Shown: in pieces, positions 36,392 through 48,541 of the stretch
Layout: every line of letters begins with the position of its first letter
How positions within the stretch are numbered: position 1 is the first letter of the stretch
Assembly: GCF_018853465.1 (NCBI RefSeq)
Contig: NZ_JABBOU010000162.1
Location: 1 to 64,000, forward strand
Direction of reading: 5' to 3'
Source: Acidithiobacillus montserratensis
GTDB taxonomy: Bacteria > Pseudomonadota > Gammaproteobacteria > Acidithiobacillales > Acidithiobacillaceae
Length of the DNA stretch: 64,000 nucleotides
Made by a program: the position numbers and the translations under genes
Notes under the pieces: generated by a model
What the model saw: the letters and a program-made list of their open reading frames with translations, nothing else
Told to the model about the DNA's origin: nothing
Database searches by the model: none

Positions 36392-38059
36392 ATGGCTTTG
36401 AAGCAAACTCTGAGTAATTCACGTTTTTATTTTTTATGTGGCCTGCTTTTTCTGGGTGCGTTGGCTCTGTTTGCCTATCACAGTGGCAGCGGCAGTCTTT
36501 GGGACATTGATGAGCCCAACAATGCCCAGGCCCTCAAGGAAATGTTTGCCCGGCATAATTTTGTCGTCCCACTGTTCAACGGAACCTTGCGGGTCGCCAA
36601 ACCGGCCCTGAATTACTGGTTGATGTGGGGCGGAGTAGAGCTTTTTGGCATGAACAGCTGGGGTCTGCGGATGGGCTCGGTGCTGGTGGGGGCACTGTTC
36701 ATCCTGTATCTGACCATGTCCACGCGGCGTTTGATCGGCCCCGGACCGGCCCTGTTGACGGGTCTGATTGCGGCCACCATTTTGCACAGTCAGATCATAT
36801 TCAGGGCGGCGGTGCCCGACCCGTTACTGATTCTTTTTGTCAGCATGAGCCTGATCAGTTACTTGCGGGCCTATCAGTTTCCGGATGAACGCACGATCAG
36901 TATATGGCTCAGCTATGCGGCCATGGCCCTGGCCACGCTGGATGAGGGACCCATCGGCTTTCTGATCCCCGGATTGATTATCGTCGTCTTTTTGTTGCTG
37001 CGCGGGAACCTCTCCTATTTGTGGAAAGAAGGCCGCCTGCAGTGGGGTTTGCCCCTCTTTTTGCTTCTCTCCCTGCCCTGGTACGTAGCCGTGGGGGTGG
37101 AAACCCATTGGCGCTGGGACCTGGGTTTTCTGCTGCGCGCCAATATCAGCCGCTATAATGCGGAAATGCAGGGACATCGCGGTCCATTCTTTTACTACCT
37201 GATCACTATTCCCCTCGCCCTGCTACCCTGGTCCATTTTTCTGCCCCAGGCGTTGTTACCCCTGTGGCAGAAACGTCGGCAACTCATTCAAGACCATCCC
37301 GTAGATACTTTTCTGATCAGTTGGTTGTTGGTCTGGGTGATTTTTTTCAGCATTTCCGCCACCAAGCTGCCCAATTATGTCTGGGAGGCTTATCCGCCCC
37401 TGTTCATGTTTCTGGGCGTCCGCCTCCATCAAGCACTCACCGGGGAAAAACCGCTGCAGCGTTCGGGCCTGTATGGATCTTTGCTCGCACTCTTCCTGGT
37501 GGGAATGACTCTGGTGATGGCCGGTACCTTCATTGTTCCGGTCAAAATCCCGCCCCTGGGTTCTTTGTATTATCTGGGGCTGCCCTACGCCCTGTCCGCC
37601 CTGATAGCCATGCTCTGGGTCTGGAAAGGGCAAATCGGGCGTTGGCTCAGCACCCTCACCATCGGGGCTGCTGCTCTTACCTTCTGTCTCATGACCTATA
37701 CCGAACCCGCCCTGAATATACTCAAACCCTCAGCGTTCATGGGCGAAAAAATCCGCCAATATCAAGATGGGAAGCCCTACAGCATTGCCGCCTGGCATTG
37801 GTTTCAGCCCAATTTCCTGTTTTATGCCGGACGCGGCAACATGATCCTGCATCGCCCCAAACAAATCAGCGAATTACTAACCATTCTCCACCATAACCCC
37901 GCTCCTTTGTATCTGGTCCTGCCCAGTCGGGAGGTTCCAAACATACGCCAGCTCTTGCCGGATAATCTCACTGTACAGACCATTTATGTCAGCTACGAGT
38001 TATATAACCACGAAAACCTGACCTTGCTGCGCATCAGCCGGATAACGCACTCAACCTAA
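36392..38059 (+). CDS. GT39/ArnT-like membrane glycosyltransferase
   Basis: 555-residue polytopic inner-membrane protein with about 12 hydrophobic segments. The first periplasmic loop has WDIDEPNNAQALKEM and VAKPALNYWLMWGGVELFG, matching the D-E catalytic/metal region and the K-P-P/L-x-Y-W motif of GT-C (PMT/ArnT) enzymes, which transfer sugars from polyprenyl phosphate. Possible targets are lipid A, glycan or protein. Start chosen at ATG 36392; in-frame starts at 36233 and 36344 would add an untypical N-terminus. Its 3' end overlaps the convergent pal-like gene by nine bases. Confidence 0.82.
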   Translation: MALKQTLSNSRFYFLCGLLFLGALALFAYHSGSGSLWDIDEPNNAQALKEMFARHNFVVPLFNGTLRVAKPALNYWLMWGGVELFGMNSWGLRMGSVLVGALFILYLTMSTRRLIGPGPALLTGLIAATILHSQIIFRAAVPDPLLILFVSMSLISYLRAYQFPDERTISIWLSYAAMALATLDEGPIGFLIPGLIIVVFLLLRGNLSYLWKEGRLQWGLPLFLLLSLPWYVAVGVETHWRWDLGFLLRANISRYNAEMQGHRGPFFYYLITIPLALLPWSIFLPQALLPLWQKRRQLIQDHPVDTFLISWLLVWVIFFSISATKLPNYVWEAYPPLFMFLGVRLHQALTGEKPLQRSGLYGSLLALFLVGMTLVMAGTFIVPVKIPPLGSLYYLGLPYALSALIAMLWVWKGQIGRWLSTLTIGAAALTFCLMTYTEPALNILKPSAFMGEKIRQYQDGKPYSIAAWHWFQPNFLFYAGRGNMILHRPKQISELLTILHHNPAPLYLVLPSREVPNIRQLLPDNLTVQTIYVSYELYNHENLTLLRISRITHST

Positions 38060-38638
38060 TACGGCGTGATAGACAAAATCCACGCGACGGTTGCGCTGCC
38101 AGCATTGCGGATCATTGGCATAACACAAGAGATTATCCTTGCCGAAAGAAACCATCTGGATTCTGCGGGCAGATACACCATCCGCTTCCAGAAGGCGGGC
38201 GACGGCTTCGGCACGGCGGTTACCCAGCGCCAGATTGTATTCCTGGGTACCGCGCTGGTCGCAGTTACCTTCCAGACGCACATCCACATGGGGAAATTTC
38301 AGCAGAAAGCGAGCATTATCCAGAGCAATATGACGACCATGTTCATTGACCTGACTGCTGTTGGTCGCAAAATGGACGCGCAGATGAGTGGGCAAGGCAG
38401 CCAGTTCCGCATCGGATAAATAGCGGTTGCTCCCGCCTAATGGTCCGTTGATGTTTTTGCTTTCCACTTTGGGTGCCTGATAACTCCGGGTAGGCAGAGG
38501 CGCCATAGGGGTGGGGGCTTGCACCCGGGCCACCGGACCGGGTGAGACTTCCTGGGCACAGCCAGCCAGAAGCAGGCTGGCCGGAAACAGCAACCATAAG
38601 GATTTCAGCACAGATAGGCGATTATGGATAAGCGGCAT
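38051..38638 (-). CDS. OmpA/Pal-like peptidoglycan-associated lipoprotein
   Basis: 195-residue outer-membrane lipoprotein. Signal peptide with lipobox LLAGC near 27, a short proline-rich linker, then an OmpA-C domain: VHFATNSSQVNEHG, a later CDQRGTQEYNLALGNRRAEAV motif that contacts meso-diaminopimelate, and QRNRRVDFVY. It is Pal-like, but no tol genes are adjacent, so it may be an alternative cell-wall tether. Two extra cysteines near the C-terminus (LLCYANDPQCW) could form a disulfide. Confidence 0.88.
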   Translation of the reverse strand: MPLIHNRLSVLKSLWLLFPASLLLAGCAQEVSPGPVARVQAPTPMAPLPTRSYQAPKVESKNINGPLGGSNRYLSDAELAALPTHLRVHFATNSSQVNEHGRHIALDNARFLLKFPHVDVRLEGNCDQRGTQEYNLALGNRRAEAVARLLEADGVSARRIQMVSFGKDNLLCYANDPQCWQRNRRVDFVYHAVLG

Positions 38639-38715
38639 GTTTTCCTCCTGTTAAGCAGGATAATTGTGACCGCCGCCACGCTCCTAAGTTTCAAGCTAGC
38701 TTTAGTGTTTGTGCG

Positions 38716-41507
<2,792 letters not shown>

Positions 41508-41570
41508 TCTCCATGCGAAAAATGCGTTCCTGATCGACTCTTTTGCCAATCCATTGATATGGGTGCAGGA

Positions 41571-41599
41571 AGTTCATAAAACTGTCATATTTCTGTGAT
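41571..41599 (+). promoter_or_regulatory. Candidate PhoB box upstream of the ABC-transporter operon
   Basis: AGTTCAT (41571), CTGTCAT (41582) and CTGTGAT (41593) recur every 11 bases with A/T-rich spacers AAAA and ATTT. The last 18 bases match the E. coli PhoB consensus (CTGTCAT, 4 A/T, CTGTCAY) except for one central base and small spacer differences. It lies 54-82 bases before the ABC ATPase start. No clear -10 stands at the ideal distance, so regulation is inferred from the box alone. Confidence 0.6.
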
Positions 41600-41652
41600 A
41601 GCTTAAATGACAAAGAGGATCATAACCGGTAAAAATCGGTTCAGGAGCCGCA

Positions 41653-42384
41653 ATGTCGAACCTGGAGAACCCTGCACAGGACTGTCCCTTATTACTGTGC
41701 AGGGATATTAGTAAAAGCTACGGACAGACCGTCATCCTCCAGAATATCAGTCTGGAATTACCGGCTGCCCAAATTGTAGCCTTACTGGGGCCCAATGGGG
41801 CAGGTAAGAGCACCCTCCTTACCTGCCTGACTGGTCTTGTCCTCCCCAATCAAGGGGACATCCAAATATTGGGGCAAAATGTTGCCCAACTGGATATTCA
41901 AAGGCGCATTCAAACCGGCTACGTTCCCCAGGAATTCTCGGGATTTTCCTGGTTGCGGGTGCATCAACTTCTCGACCTGATTGCCGGTTTCTATCCCGCC
42001 GCAGGTCGACACTGGAAAAAACTGGAAGACTGGGCAGATCTGGATCCCGCGAAAAAGGTCCAGGAACTTTCCGGAGGGCAACGGCAACGCCTGGCCATTG
42101 TGCTGGCCATGCGCCACCGTCCCCGGGTGCTGCTGCTCGATGAACCGGTTTCCCAGTTGGATCCACAAGCCCGTCAGGATTTTCTCAGCCTGCTCCATGA
42201 GCATGTGCAGGAGCGGGAAGCTGCCGTTTTACTGTCCTCCCATATTGTGTCAGATCTGGAACGCATCTGCTCACGGTTTCTGGTACTGCATCATGGTCAG
42301 GTGCTGGCAGACTGGCCCCGTCACACTTTACAGCCCGGGGAAACGGAAACCCGCTTTCTGGAACTGACCCGGGAGGTATCATGA
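41653..42384 (+). CDS. ABC transporter ATP-binding subunit
   Basis: 243-residue ATPase of an ABC-2 type exporter. Walker A GPNGAGKST (46-54), Q-loop, signature LSGGQRQR near 140 and Walker B VLLLDEP near 160 are all intact. Its stop overlaps the permease start by four bases, so the two are coupled. It sits 54 bases downstream of a PhoB-box-like array. The substrate is unknown. Confidence 0.92.
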   Translation: MSNLENPAQDCPLLLCRDISKSYGQTVILQNISLELPAAQIVALLGPNGAGKSTLLTCLTGLVLPNQGDIQILGQNVAQLDIQRRIQTGYVPQEFSGFSWLRVHQLLDLIAGFYPAAGRHWKKLEDWADLDPAKKVQELSGGQRQRLAIVLAMRHRPRVLLLDEPVSQLDPQARQDFLSLLHEHVQEREAAVLLSSHIVSDLERICSRFLVLHHGQVLADWPRHTLQPGETETRFLELTREVS

Positions 42385-44195
42385 GCGGCATCTGGCGCTG
42401 CCTGCATCCGCGTCTGCTGTTCCAGAATAACCTGAACCTCTTTGCAGGCGTTGGCTTTTTTTTGGCGGGTTCAGCGGGTATTTTTGCGCTTAAAGCGGAA
42501 CATCCACACGCTTTAAACGCTTTTTTTTCGATATTAGCCTTGTCCTTATTTTTCATCGCATCGGGTTTTTTGCTGCACTACTGGCGCCTGATTTCCGAAG
42601 ACCTGTTACGTCTGCTCCCCGACTTTCGCCGACAATCCAGAAACCTGTTTTTTGCCCTGCTGCTGACCATCATGATCCTTTTTGGGGTGGAAGTGCTGCA
42701 GATTCCCATCCTTGCGCCCGGCGCTTACCTGTTCAGTACCTATATTGTTTTCTGGGCTGCGATATTTGCCCTGTTGTTGAGCCTTGGGGGCTATCACAGA
42801 CAAGATCGCAAACCCTGGCAGATTTTTCCCCTGCTGACCATCTATCCGGTACTGTATTTTGCTCCTGCCAGAAAGGCATTTCTGGCCATACCGGCTTTTC
42901 TGGATTGGACGCTGGGGACAGTCCTGCTGCTGCTCATCGCGCTTTTGATGGGAAAAACCCCGCAGGAGTGGCAGGAATACGGGAGAGCATTCTTACATTT
43001 TCCCAGGGAATTTCGCCTCCGTGGGATAGTCTGGGCAAATTTCTGGCGCTGGATGCCCGGCTCCTGGCATAGTCCCATCCTTGACACGGCGCGACGCCCT
43101 CTAGGGATTCCGGCAGTTCTGTTGATCCAACCCCTGGTCCCGCTGCTCATTCTTGGACTGGAATATCTGCGCTTGGGTGCTTTGCATCTGCCCCTCTTTT
43201 TACCTTTCATCCCGGTGCTATTTTTGATTCCGGTAATGACCTGGGGCGCCTGGTCACTGCGGGTATTTGACTGGCAATATCTGATGCTGACGGGCCGTTT
43301 TGGTGGCAACCACGGGCAGGCCAGCACGCAAATCCTGAAAAACTATGCCGCCCATACCAGTTTGCTGGGTCTGGCACTGCTTTTCTGGCCTGCTCTGATG
43401 CTCATCCTTCTAGGCTATCCTGCCCTGCAAATCAGCATGATTTTGTGGATTTTATATTGCGGCATACTGGTCATGGCCTGGGCACCCATGGGCGCCATCG
43501 GATTGGGAATCACGGGAATCTGGCAGCAACTCATTATGATCCTCTCTTTTATACTCGATGCCTTTCTGGTGGCGCGCACTGGACACTACTGGTTTTATCG
43601 TCATCTCATTCATGTGCCCTTTCATCTCCGTGGAACAAGCGTGTTATTGCTTCTGGCGCTACTCAGTGCGGGCCTTGCTGCCTTTCTGGCGCGCCGCAAA
43701 TTGCAACATAGTGACTGGAACCTGACCCACTATACGGGCAAAAACGTTCCGCTTTTACAAGGCATCCAGCAATCAGCAACCATGGCGGGGAACAGCCACA
43801 TTCCGCACAAATCCCTCTATCTGCGCTGGGGACCCTGGTCCGCCTTATTACTGTTTCTCGCATTTTTCCTGGGCCAGGCCATTATTGCCGTTATCATCAT
43901 CATGGCGCGAGACTTTGTACTCGGCATACAATTAGGCATCCATTATGCCGCTCTCCACGAAAAAATACCCCATCTGGTCGAGCAAAAAGCCTTCCATACC
44001 ATCAGTAGCCCATTGCGCATTTGGCTTGGCATTTTCGGTTATAGCCTATCTGCGCTGGCGGTATTGGTTTTTCTGTTGCGCACCTTTCCTAAAGCCGCCT
44101 GGCGCAGCGCCAAAAAAATGGTTTGGCCTAGTGTGCACCATTCCGTCCCTCGGGCTATGGGCTGGCCATTTTGCTGGCTCTGGGTCTCGGACTGA
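42381..44195 (+). CDS. ABC-2-type permease fused to the N-terminal half of a CPBP protease
   Basis: 604-residue polytopic protein. Residues 1 to about 450 form a membrane permease with some 12 helices. From about 480 the frame continues without a stop into a second membrane module (WGPWSALLLFLAFFLGQAIIAV) that reads as the N-terminus of a CPBP (Abi/CAAX-protease-like) intramembrane metalloprotease. The last 20 residues (after SVHHSVP) are out of frame with the rest of that module, whose catalytic half lies in another frame at 44132-44605. Overlaps the ATPase gene by four bases. Confidence 0.75.
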   Translation: MSGIWRCLHPRLLFQNNLNLFAGVGFFLAGSAGIFALKAEHPHALNAFFSILALSLFFIASGFLLHYWRLISEDLLRLLPDFRRQSRNLFFALLLTIMILFGVEVLQIPILAPGAYLFSTYIVFWAAIFALLLSLGGYHRQDRKPWQIFPLLTIYPVLYFAPARKAFLAIPAFLDWTLGTVLLLLIALLMGKTPQEWQEYGRAFLHFPREFRLRGIVWANFWRWMPGSWHSPILDTARRPLGIPAVLLIQPLVPLLILGLEYLRLGALHLPLFLPFIPVLFLIPVMTWGAWSLRVFDWQYLMLTGRFGGNHGQASTQILKNYAAHTSLLGLALLFWPALMLILLGYPALQISMILWILYCGILVMAWAPMGAIGLGITGIWQQLIMILSFILDAFLVARTGHYWFYRHLIHVPFHLRGTSVLLLLALLSAGLAAFLARRKLQHSDWNLTHYTGKNVPLLQGIQQSATMAGNSHIPHKSLYLRWGPWSALLLFLAFFLGQAIIAVIIIMARDFVLGIQLGIHYAALHEKIPHLVEQKAFHTISSPLRIWLGIFGYSLSALAVLVFLLRTFPKAAWRSAKKMVWPSVHHSVPRAMGWPFCWLWVSD

Positions 44196-44605
44196 TCGCG
44201 CATCTGCTTTTTCAGGCTTTTCCACCACCCCACCACCTGAATCCCCGTTCCCTGGGTCTTTTTGAAGGACTGAAAGGCACTGGATTCACCCACTATGTGG
44301 TTTTACTACTTTTGATCGTCATTGCCCCCTTTGCTGAAGAAATCATTTTTCGGGGCGCCATTTATACCGGCCTGCGCCGCCGCTTTTCGGTCATCTGGTC
44401 CGCAATTTTTGTGAGCCTGCTGTTTGTCCTCGCCCACATACCCAGCAAGGTTGAGCAGTTTCACTATCCACCCGCGCTGATTATTATTGCCTTATTGGCA
44501 GCGGCATTGATTTTTCTGCGTATCCGTTATCGTTCCCTCTGGCCGGGAATACTGCTGCATATGCTCTGGAACAGCAGTGGATTTTTATTGCTGCTCTGGC
44601 ACTGA
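44132..44605 (+). pseudogene. CPBP-family protease C-terminal half, separated by a frameshift
   Basis: Carries all catalytic motifs of CPBP glutamic/metallo-type intramembrane proteases: EEIIFRG (EExxxR), VLAH (FxxxH) and HMLWNSSG (HxxxN). In this frame translation is open only from 44132, after a TAG; the missing N-terminal helices are in the preceding frame, so a one-base change near 44140-44160 (around CCCTCGGGC) splits the gene. It might still be made by re-initiation at TTG 44171. Either a true mutation, a programmed shift or a sequencing error. The 3' end overlaps the convergent smc stop by 21 bases. Confidence 0.7.
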
Positions 44606-47600
44606 TGATTGCTCGGCGGCAGCCAGAGTTGCGGCTACACTGACGGGGACAACACGGGAAATACCCGGCTCGGTCATGGTTACGCCGATGAGTTGTTCCC
44701 CTACCTGCATGGTCAAATTACGGTGGGTCACGATCAAAAACTGGGTTTGCGCCGCCATTTCCTGAACCAGATGGCAGAAACGGCCGACATTGGCATCGTC
44801 CAGAGGCGCGTCCACTTCATCCAGTACGCAAAAAGGGGCGGGATTCAGGCGAAACAGGGCAAACACCAGAGCGATGGCGGTCAATGCTTTCTCTCCACCC
44901 GATAATTGCTGCAGGCTGGCGTTGCGTTTTCCGGGGGGTTGCGCCCGCAACACCAGGCCCGCATCCAGCAAATCGTCTCCCAGCAGACTGAGGGCTGCCT
45001 GACCGCCACCAAAAAGAATGGCAAAGAGAACCTGCAATTCCTGATTGACCTGTTGCAGGGTATCAGCAAAGCGGCTGATGGTTTCCTGATCCATGGCCGC
45101 CATGGCTTCTTCCAGGCTGTTGAGAGCGCTTTCCACATCCTCCATCTGGGCCAATAAATTGCCCCGGCGCTCTTCCAGTTCCTGCAGTTCTTCTTCGGCC
45201 GCCAGATTGACATTACCCAGACGCTGAATGGCTCGGGCAATGCGTTCCTGTTGGTCTGGCATTGCACCGGGGTCGGGGCAGGGTCCGGGATTCTCGCCGA
45301 GCTGCTGCGCCAGTTCTGCGGCGCGGAGGGCATTTTCTTCCAGACGCACCTGCACTGCCGCCATTTCCTGTTCGGTCAACGCCAGATTTTTTTGGAGATC
45401 ACGCAGTTGGGTTTCCAGGGGATGGCGTTGCTGCTCCAGCGCGCGAATCTGTTGATCCAATGTCTGGGCAGATTTCTGCTGATCTTGCACAGCCGCCTGC
45501 TGAGCCTCCCGACGCGCCTGAATACGCGCCTGGTTGGCTTGCAAACCCGGCAGTTGTTGCTGTAGCCGTTCCAAATCCTGCTGCTTGCTGGATCTGGACA
45601 GCGCAAGATGTTGTTCCTGTTGCTGCAGATCATCCCGACGTTGCTGCGCGGCCACGGATTCGGTTTGCCATTTTTGAATCTGCAAGGCCTGTTGCTGACG
45701 TTGCTCCCGCAACCGCCCAAAGGCCGTACGCAATTCCTGCACGCGGCGCTTGTCCGCTTCAGCCGCTTGCTGGGTGGCGCGCAGGGCCTGCTCCTCTTGG
45801 CTCCAGTGTGATTCTTCAGTGGTCAGCGATTGGCGCAACTGACTCAGGCGCGCCAAAATGTCGGCTTTTTCCGCTTGCAACCGCTGCTCTTCGGCCTGAC
45901 GCTCGCTCCGTTGCCGTTCTTCCGTTTCAACGCGACTGCGCAAACCCACCAGCATTTCCCGTTCTTGCGCCAATTCCCGTGCGGCCTTCTGCGCTTCCTG
46001 TTCACTTTCCCGCAAGGACTGCTGAACATTGCGAAGCGCTGTTTCGACTTCGTTCAGGGCCGCTTGTGTAGCCAACGCCTGGGTTTCGGCAGCAGCCAGC
46101 TGTTGTTCGTTTTCTTCCAGCTCGCGACGACATTGCAGCAGGCTGGCCGCATCTTCCTGTTCAGGAAAAACCACGGCCAAGGGATACACGATGACCCCCT
46201 GGGGGGTAATCCAGGCTTCTCCGGTCTGCAACTGCCGCCGCCGGGCAAGGGCTGTCGGCAAATCGGGTGCAGTACGCAAGCCGCGCAGCCAATCTTGTAC
46301 CCCGGCCTGCAGCGCATCGGGAATCTCCAGCATTTTCAGCAGGGCATCGGCGGCAACCGGGATGGGTGTTGTGGAAGATTCCCACAGCGTTGTTGCAGTC
46401 AGTTCTGTAGCATCTCCCTCGGGTTGTACCCGCGCAAACAGGCGAGCCTCCAGCACCCGTTCAATGGCGGCTTCCCAACCCTTTTGCACCTGCAGGCAGT
46501 CCATCAAAGCCGTTTGACCGGCGCGCATCTCAGGTCGGGATTTTTGCAGGCGTTGCAGCAGACTGCTGAGTGCCTTCTGCCGGGCGCGGTATTCCTGAAC
46601 CGCACTTTGGGCATGTTCGCGGGGTTCACGTAACTGTTCTTGCCGTTCCTGCTGTTGCTCTGCAGTCTTGCGCAAAGCCGTCAGACGCTCGTGGACAGTA
46701 CTCAGGGCCTGATCGAGTTGTTGTACCCGCAACTCGGCAGCTTCCAGGGCCGGGCGTTCCGAGGGAATACTCTGGGCAAGACGGCTCAGGCGCTGCTCCA
46801 AACCCTCTACTTGTGGTTCCAGTTCACGGAGTTGCGCCAGCAGGACTTCTTTTTTCCGGCGTACATCTGCCACATTTTGCTGCGCCTGCTGGCGCAACTG
46901 TTCCTGCTCTTCCGCCTGATGCTCCGCTGCCTGTCGCGCCTTGCGGGTCTGTTCTTCTTCCTGGGACAAACTCTCCTGACGCTCCAGCAATGCCTGCAAC
47001 TGCTCCTGCCGCCGGGTTTCGCTGTCCTGTTGGCGTTGTCTTTCCTGCTGGATTTTTTGCTGTTGCTGATCCAGTTGGGTTAACTCGGTCTGCGCTCTTT
47101 TAATATGCCCTGTGCTTTCTTTGAACTGGTGTTCGGCTTCACTGAGTTCAGCCTGCACGGTGTACAAATCCGCCTGGGCAGCGCTCAACTTTTCCTGGGC
47201 ACTGCGCGCCGCTTCGCGCAAACTCGCCAGTTGCTGCTCCACCTGCAGGCGGTGTTCATCCAGGCTTAGCTGTTGGCCCAGCACAGCATCGCGGCGCAGA
47301 ATCAAGCCCTGGGCTTCACTTTCCAATTCCTGCACGCGTGCGGCCACAGTCCACCATTGCCATTGGCGTTCTTCCACCCGCAGGGCGCGGAGTTTTCGCG
47401 CCGCTTCTGCCTGTTGTTGCAGGCGTTGCCAGCGCCCGTCCATTTCACCATGAATATCGCGCAGACGTTGCAGATGCTCCCGGGTTTCCGCCATGCGTTG
47501 CGCCGTTTCCCGGCGTCTTTCCTTATAGCGACTGATCCCACCCGCCTCTTCGAGCATGGCGCGCAGATCATCGGGGCGGGCTTCGATGATGCGGCCAATG

Positions 47601-48043
47601 GTCCCCTGCTCGACAATGGCATAGGCGCTGCTGCCGAGACCCGTACCGAGAAACAGATCGCCCACATCGCGGCGCCGGCAGCGCGCGCCGTTGATCCGGT
47701 AATGACCGTCGCCCTTACGGTCGAGACTGCGTTTGACGCTGATTTCAGCCACCTCGGCAAAGGCGCCCGGGGCACTGCCGTCACTATTATCAAAGCGCAA
47801 TTCCACACTGGCCTGGGAGGCAGCCGGACGACTGCCGCCACCATTGGAGATGACATCACTCAGGGTGCCACCACGCAACTGCCGGGCGGAGGATTCGCCC
47901 AGCACCCAGCGCAGGGCATCTACGGTGTTGGACTTGCCACAACCATTGGGCCCGACGATCACCACCGGATTGGCGCTGATCTGGATACGGGTATTTTCGC
48001 GGAAAGACTTGAAGCCTTGCAGAATAATGGCCGAGAGGCGCAT
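44585..48043 (-). CDS. smc: Chromosome partition/condensation ATPase SMC
   Basis: Bacterial condensin ATPase that, with ScpA/ScpB, folds the chromosome. The 1152 residues show Walker A GPNGCGKSN at 31-39, then a long coiled coil (Gln/Glu/Arg-rich), a hinge near 500-650, a returning coiled coil, signature LSGGEKALTA and Walker B FCVLDEVDAPLDD near the C-terminus. Full length. Divergent from queF. The repetitive coiled-coil bases create many long false frames on the other strand. Confidence 0.95.
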   Translation of the reverse strand: MRLSAIILQGFKSFRENTRIQISANPVVIVGPNGCGKSNTVDALRWVLGESSARQLRGGTLSDVISNGGGSRPAASQASVELRFDNSDGSAPGAFAEVAEISVKRSLDRKGDGHYRINGARCRRRDVGDLFLGTGLGSSAYAIVEQGTIGRIIEARPDDLRAMLEEAGGISRYKERRRETAQRMAETREHLQRLRDIHGEMDGRWQRLQQQAEAARKLRALRVEERQWQWWTVAARVQELESEAQGLILRRDAVLGQQLSLDEHRLQVEQQLASLREAARSAQEKLSAAQADLYTVQAELSEAEHQFKESTGHIKRAQTELTQLDQQQQKIQQERQRQQDSETRRQEQLQALLERQESLSQEEEQTRKARQAAEHQAEEQEQLRQQAQQNVADVRRKKEVLLAQLRELEPQVEGLEQRLSRLAQSIPSERPALEAAELRVQQLDQALSTVHERLTALRKTAEQQQERQEQLREPREHAQSAVQEYRARQKALSSLLQRLQKSRPEMRAGQTALMDCLQVQKGWEAAIERVLEARLFARVQPEGDATELTATTLWESSTTPIPVAADALLKMLEIPDALQAGVQDWLRGLRTAPDLPTALARRRQLQTGEAWITPQGVIVYPLAVVFPEQEDAASLLQCRRELEENEQQLAAAETQALATQAALNEVETALRNVQQSLRESEQEAQKAARELAQEREMLVGLRSRVETEERQRSERQAEEQRLQAEKADILARLSQLRQSLTTEESHWSQEEQALRATQQAAEADKRRVQELRTAFGRLREQRQQQALQIQKWQTESVAAQQRRDDLQQQEQHLALSRSSKQQDLERLQQQLPGLQANQARIQARREAQQAAVQDQQKSAQTLDQQIRALEQQRHPLETQLRDLQKNLALTEQEMAAVQVRLEENALRAAELAQQLGENPGPCPDPGAMPDQQERIARAIQRLGNVNLAAEEELQELEERRGNLLAQMEDVESALNSLEEAMAAMDQETISRFADTLQQVNQELQVLFAILFGGGQAALSLLGDDLLDAGLVLRAQPPGKRNASLQQLSGGEKALTAIALVFALFRLNPAPFCVLDEVDAPLDDANVGRFCHLVQEMAAQTQFLIVTHRNLTMQVGEQLIGVTMTEPGISRVVPVSVAATLAAAEQSSVPEQQ

Positions 48044-48104
48044 GAACGGTCTTTTTTGAGGTAATATACCGAGCTGTCGAAACTTTGATGATGAGGATTA
48101 AGCC

Positions 48105-48530
48105 ATGCCCAGTCAACCCAGCAAAGCTCTGGAACGCTTTCCCAACCCGCATCCGGAAAGAGATTACGTCGTCCACATGGATATGCCGGAGTTCACCTGT
48201 CTCTGCCCCCTCACCGGGCAACCGGATTTTGCCCATTTCCTGCTGGATTTCATTCCCGGCGAGTATAATGTCGAACTGAAATCCCTGAAGCTGTATCTCT
48301 GGAGTTTCCGCGACGAAGGCGCTTTTCATGAAGCCATGAGCAACCGGATTGCCGACGACATCATTCAGCTCATCCAGCCGCGTTATTTGCGCCTGCTGGG
48401 ACGCTGGTATGTGCGCGGCGGCATCAGTACCGACCTGCTCATCGAGCATCGCCAGAAGGGCTGGGAAAACCCCGAAATCCTGTCCCAGTTACCCACCGTC
48501 CACTGGACCCGCCAGCAACCCGGTTACTGA
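48105..48530 (+). CDS. queF: 7-cyano-7-deazaguanine reductase QueF
   Basis: NADPH-dependent reduction of preQ0 to preQ1, in queuosine biosynthesis. The 141 residues are the short (unimodular) QueF type. The catalytic cysteine is in the CLCPLTGQPDF motif (Cys34), followed by the ELKSLKLYLWSFRDEGAFHE segment characteristic of the family. It lies 11 bases before the FGGY kinase and divergent from smc. Confidence 0.95.
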   Translation: MPSQPSKALERFPNPHPERDYVVHMDMPEFTCLCPLTGQPDFAHFLLDFIPGEYNVELKSLKLYLWSFRDEGAFHEAMSNRIADDIIQLIQPRYLRLLGRWYVRGGISTDLLIEHRQKGWENPEILSQLPTVHWTRQQPGY

Positions 48531-48541
48531 AACCATTACAG

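Noticed and set aside
47273..48064. Long plus-strand frames over smc (also 45262-46071 and 45830-46633)
   Set aside because: They mirror the repetitive Gln/Arg coiled-coil codons of SMC, have low-complexity products and no start signals.
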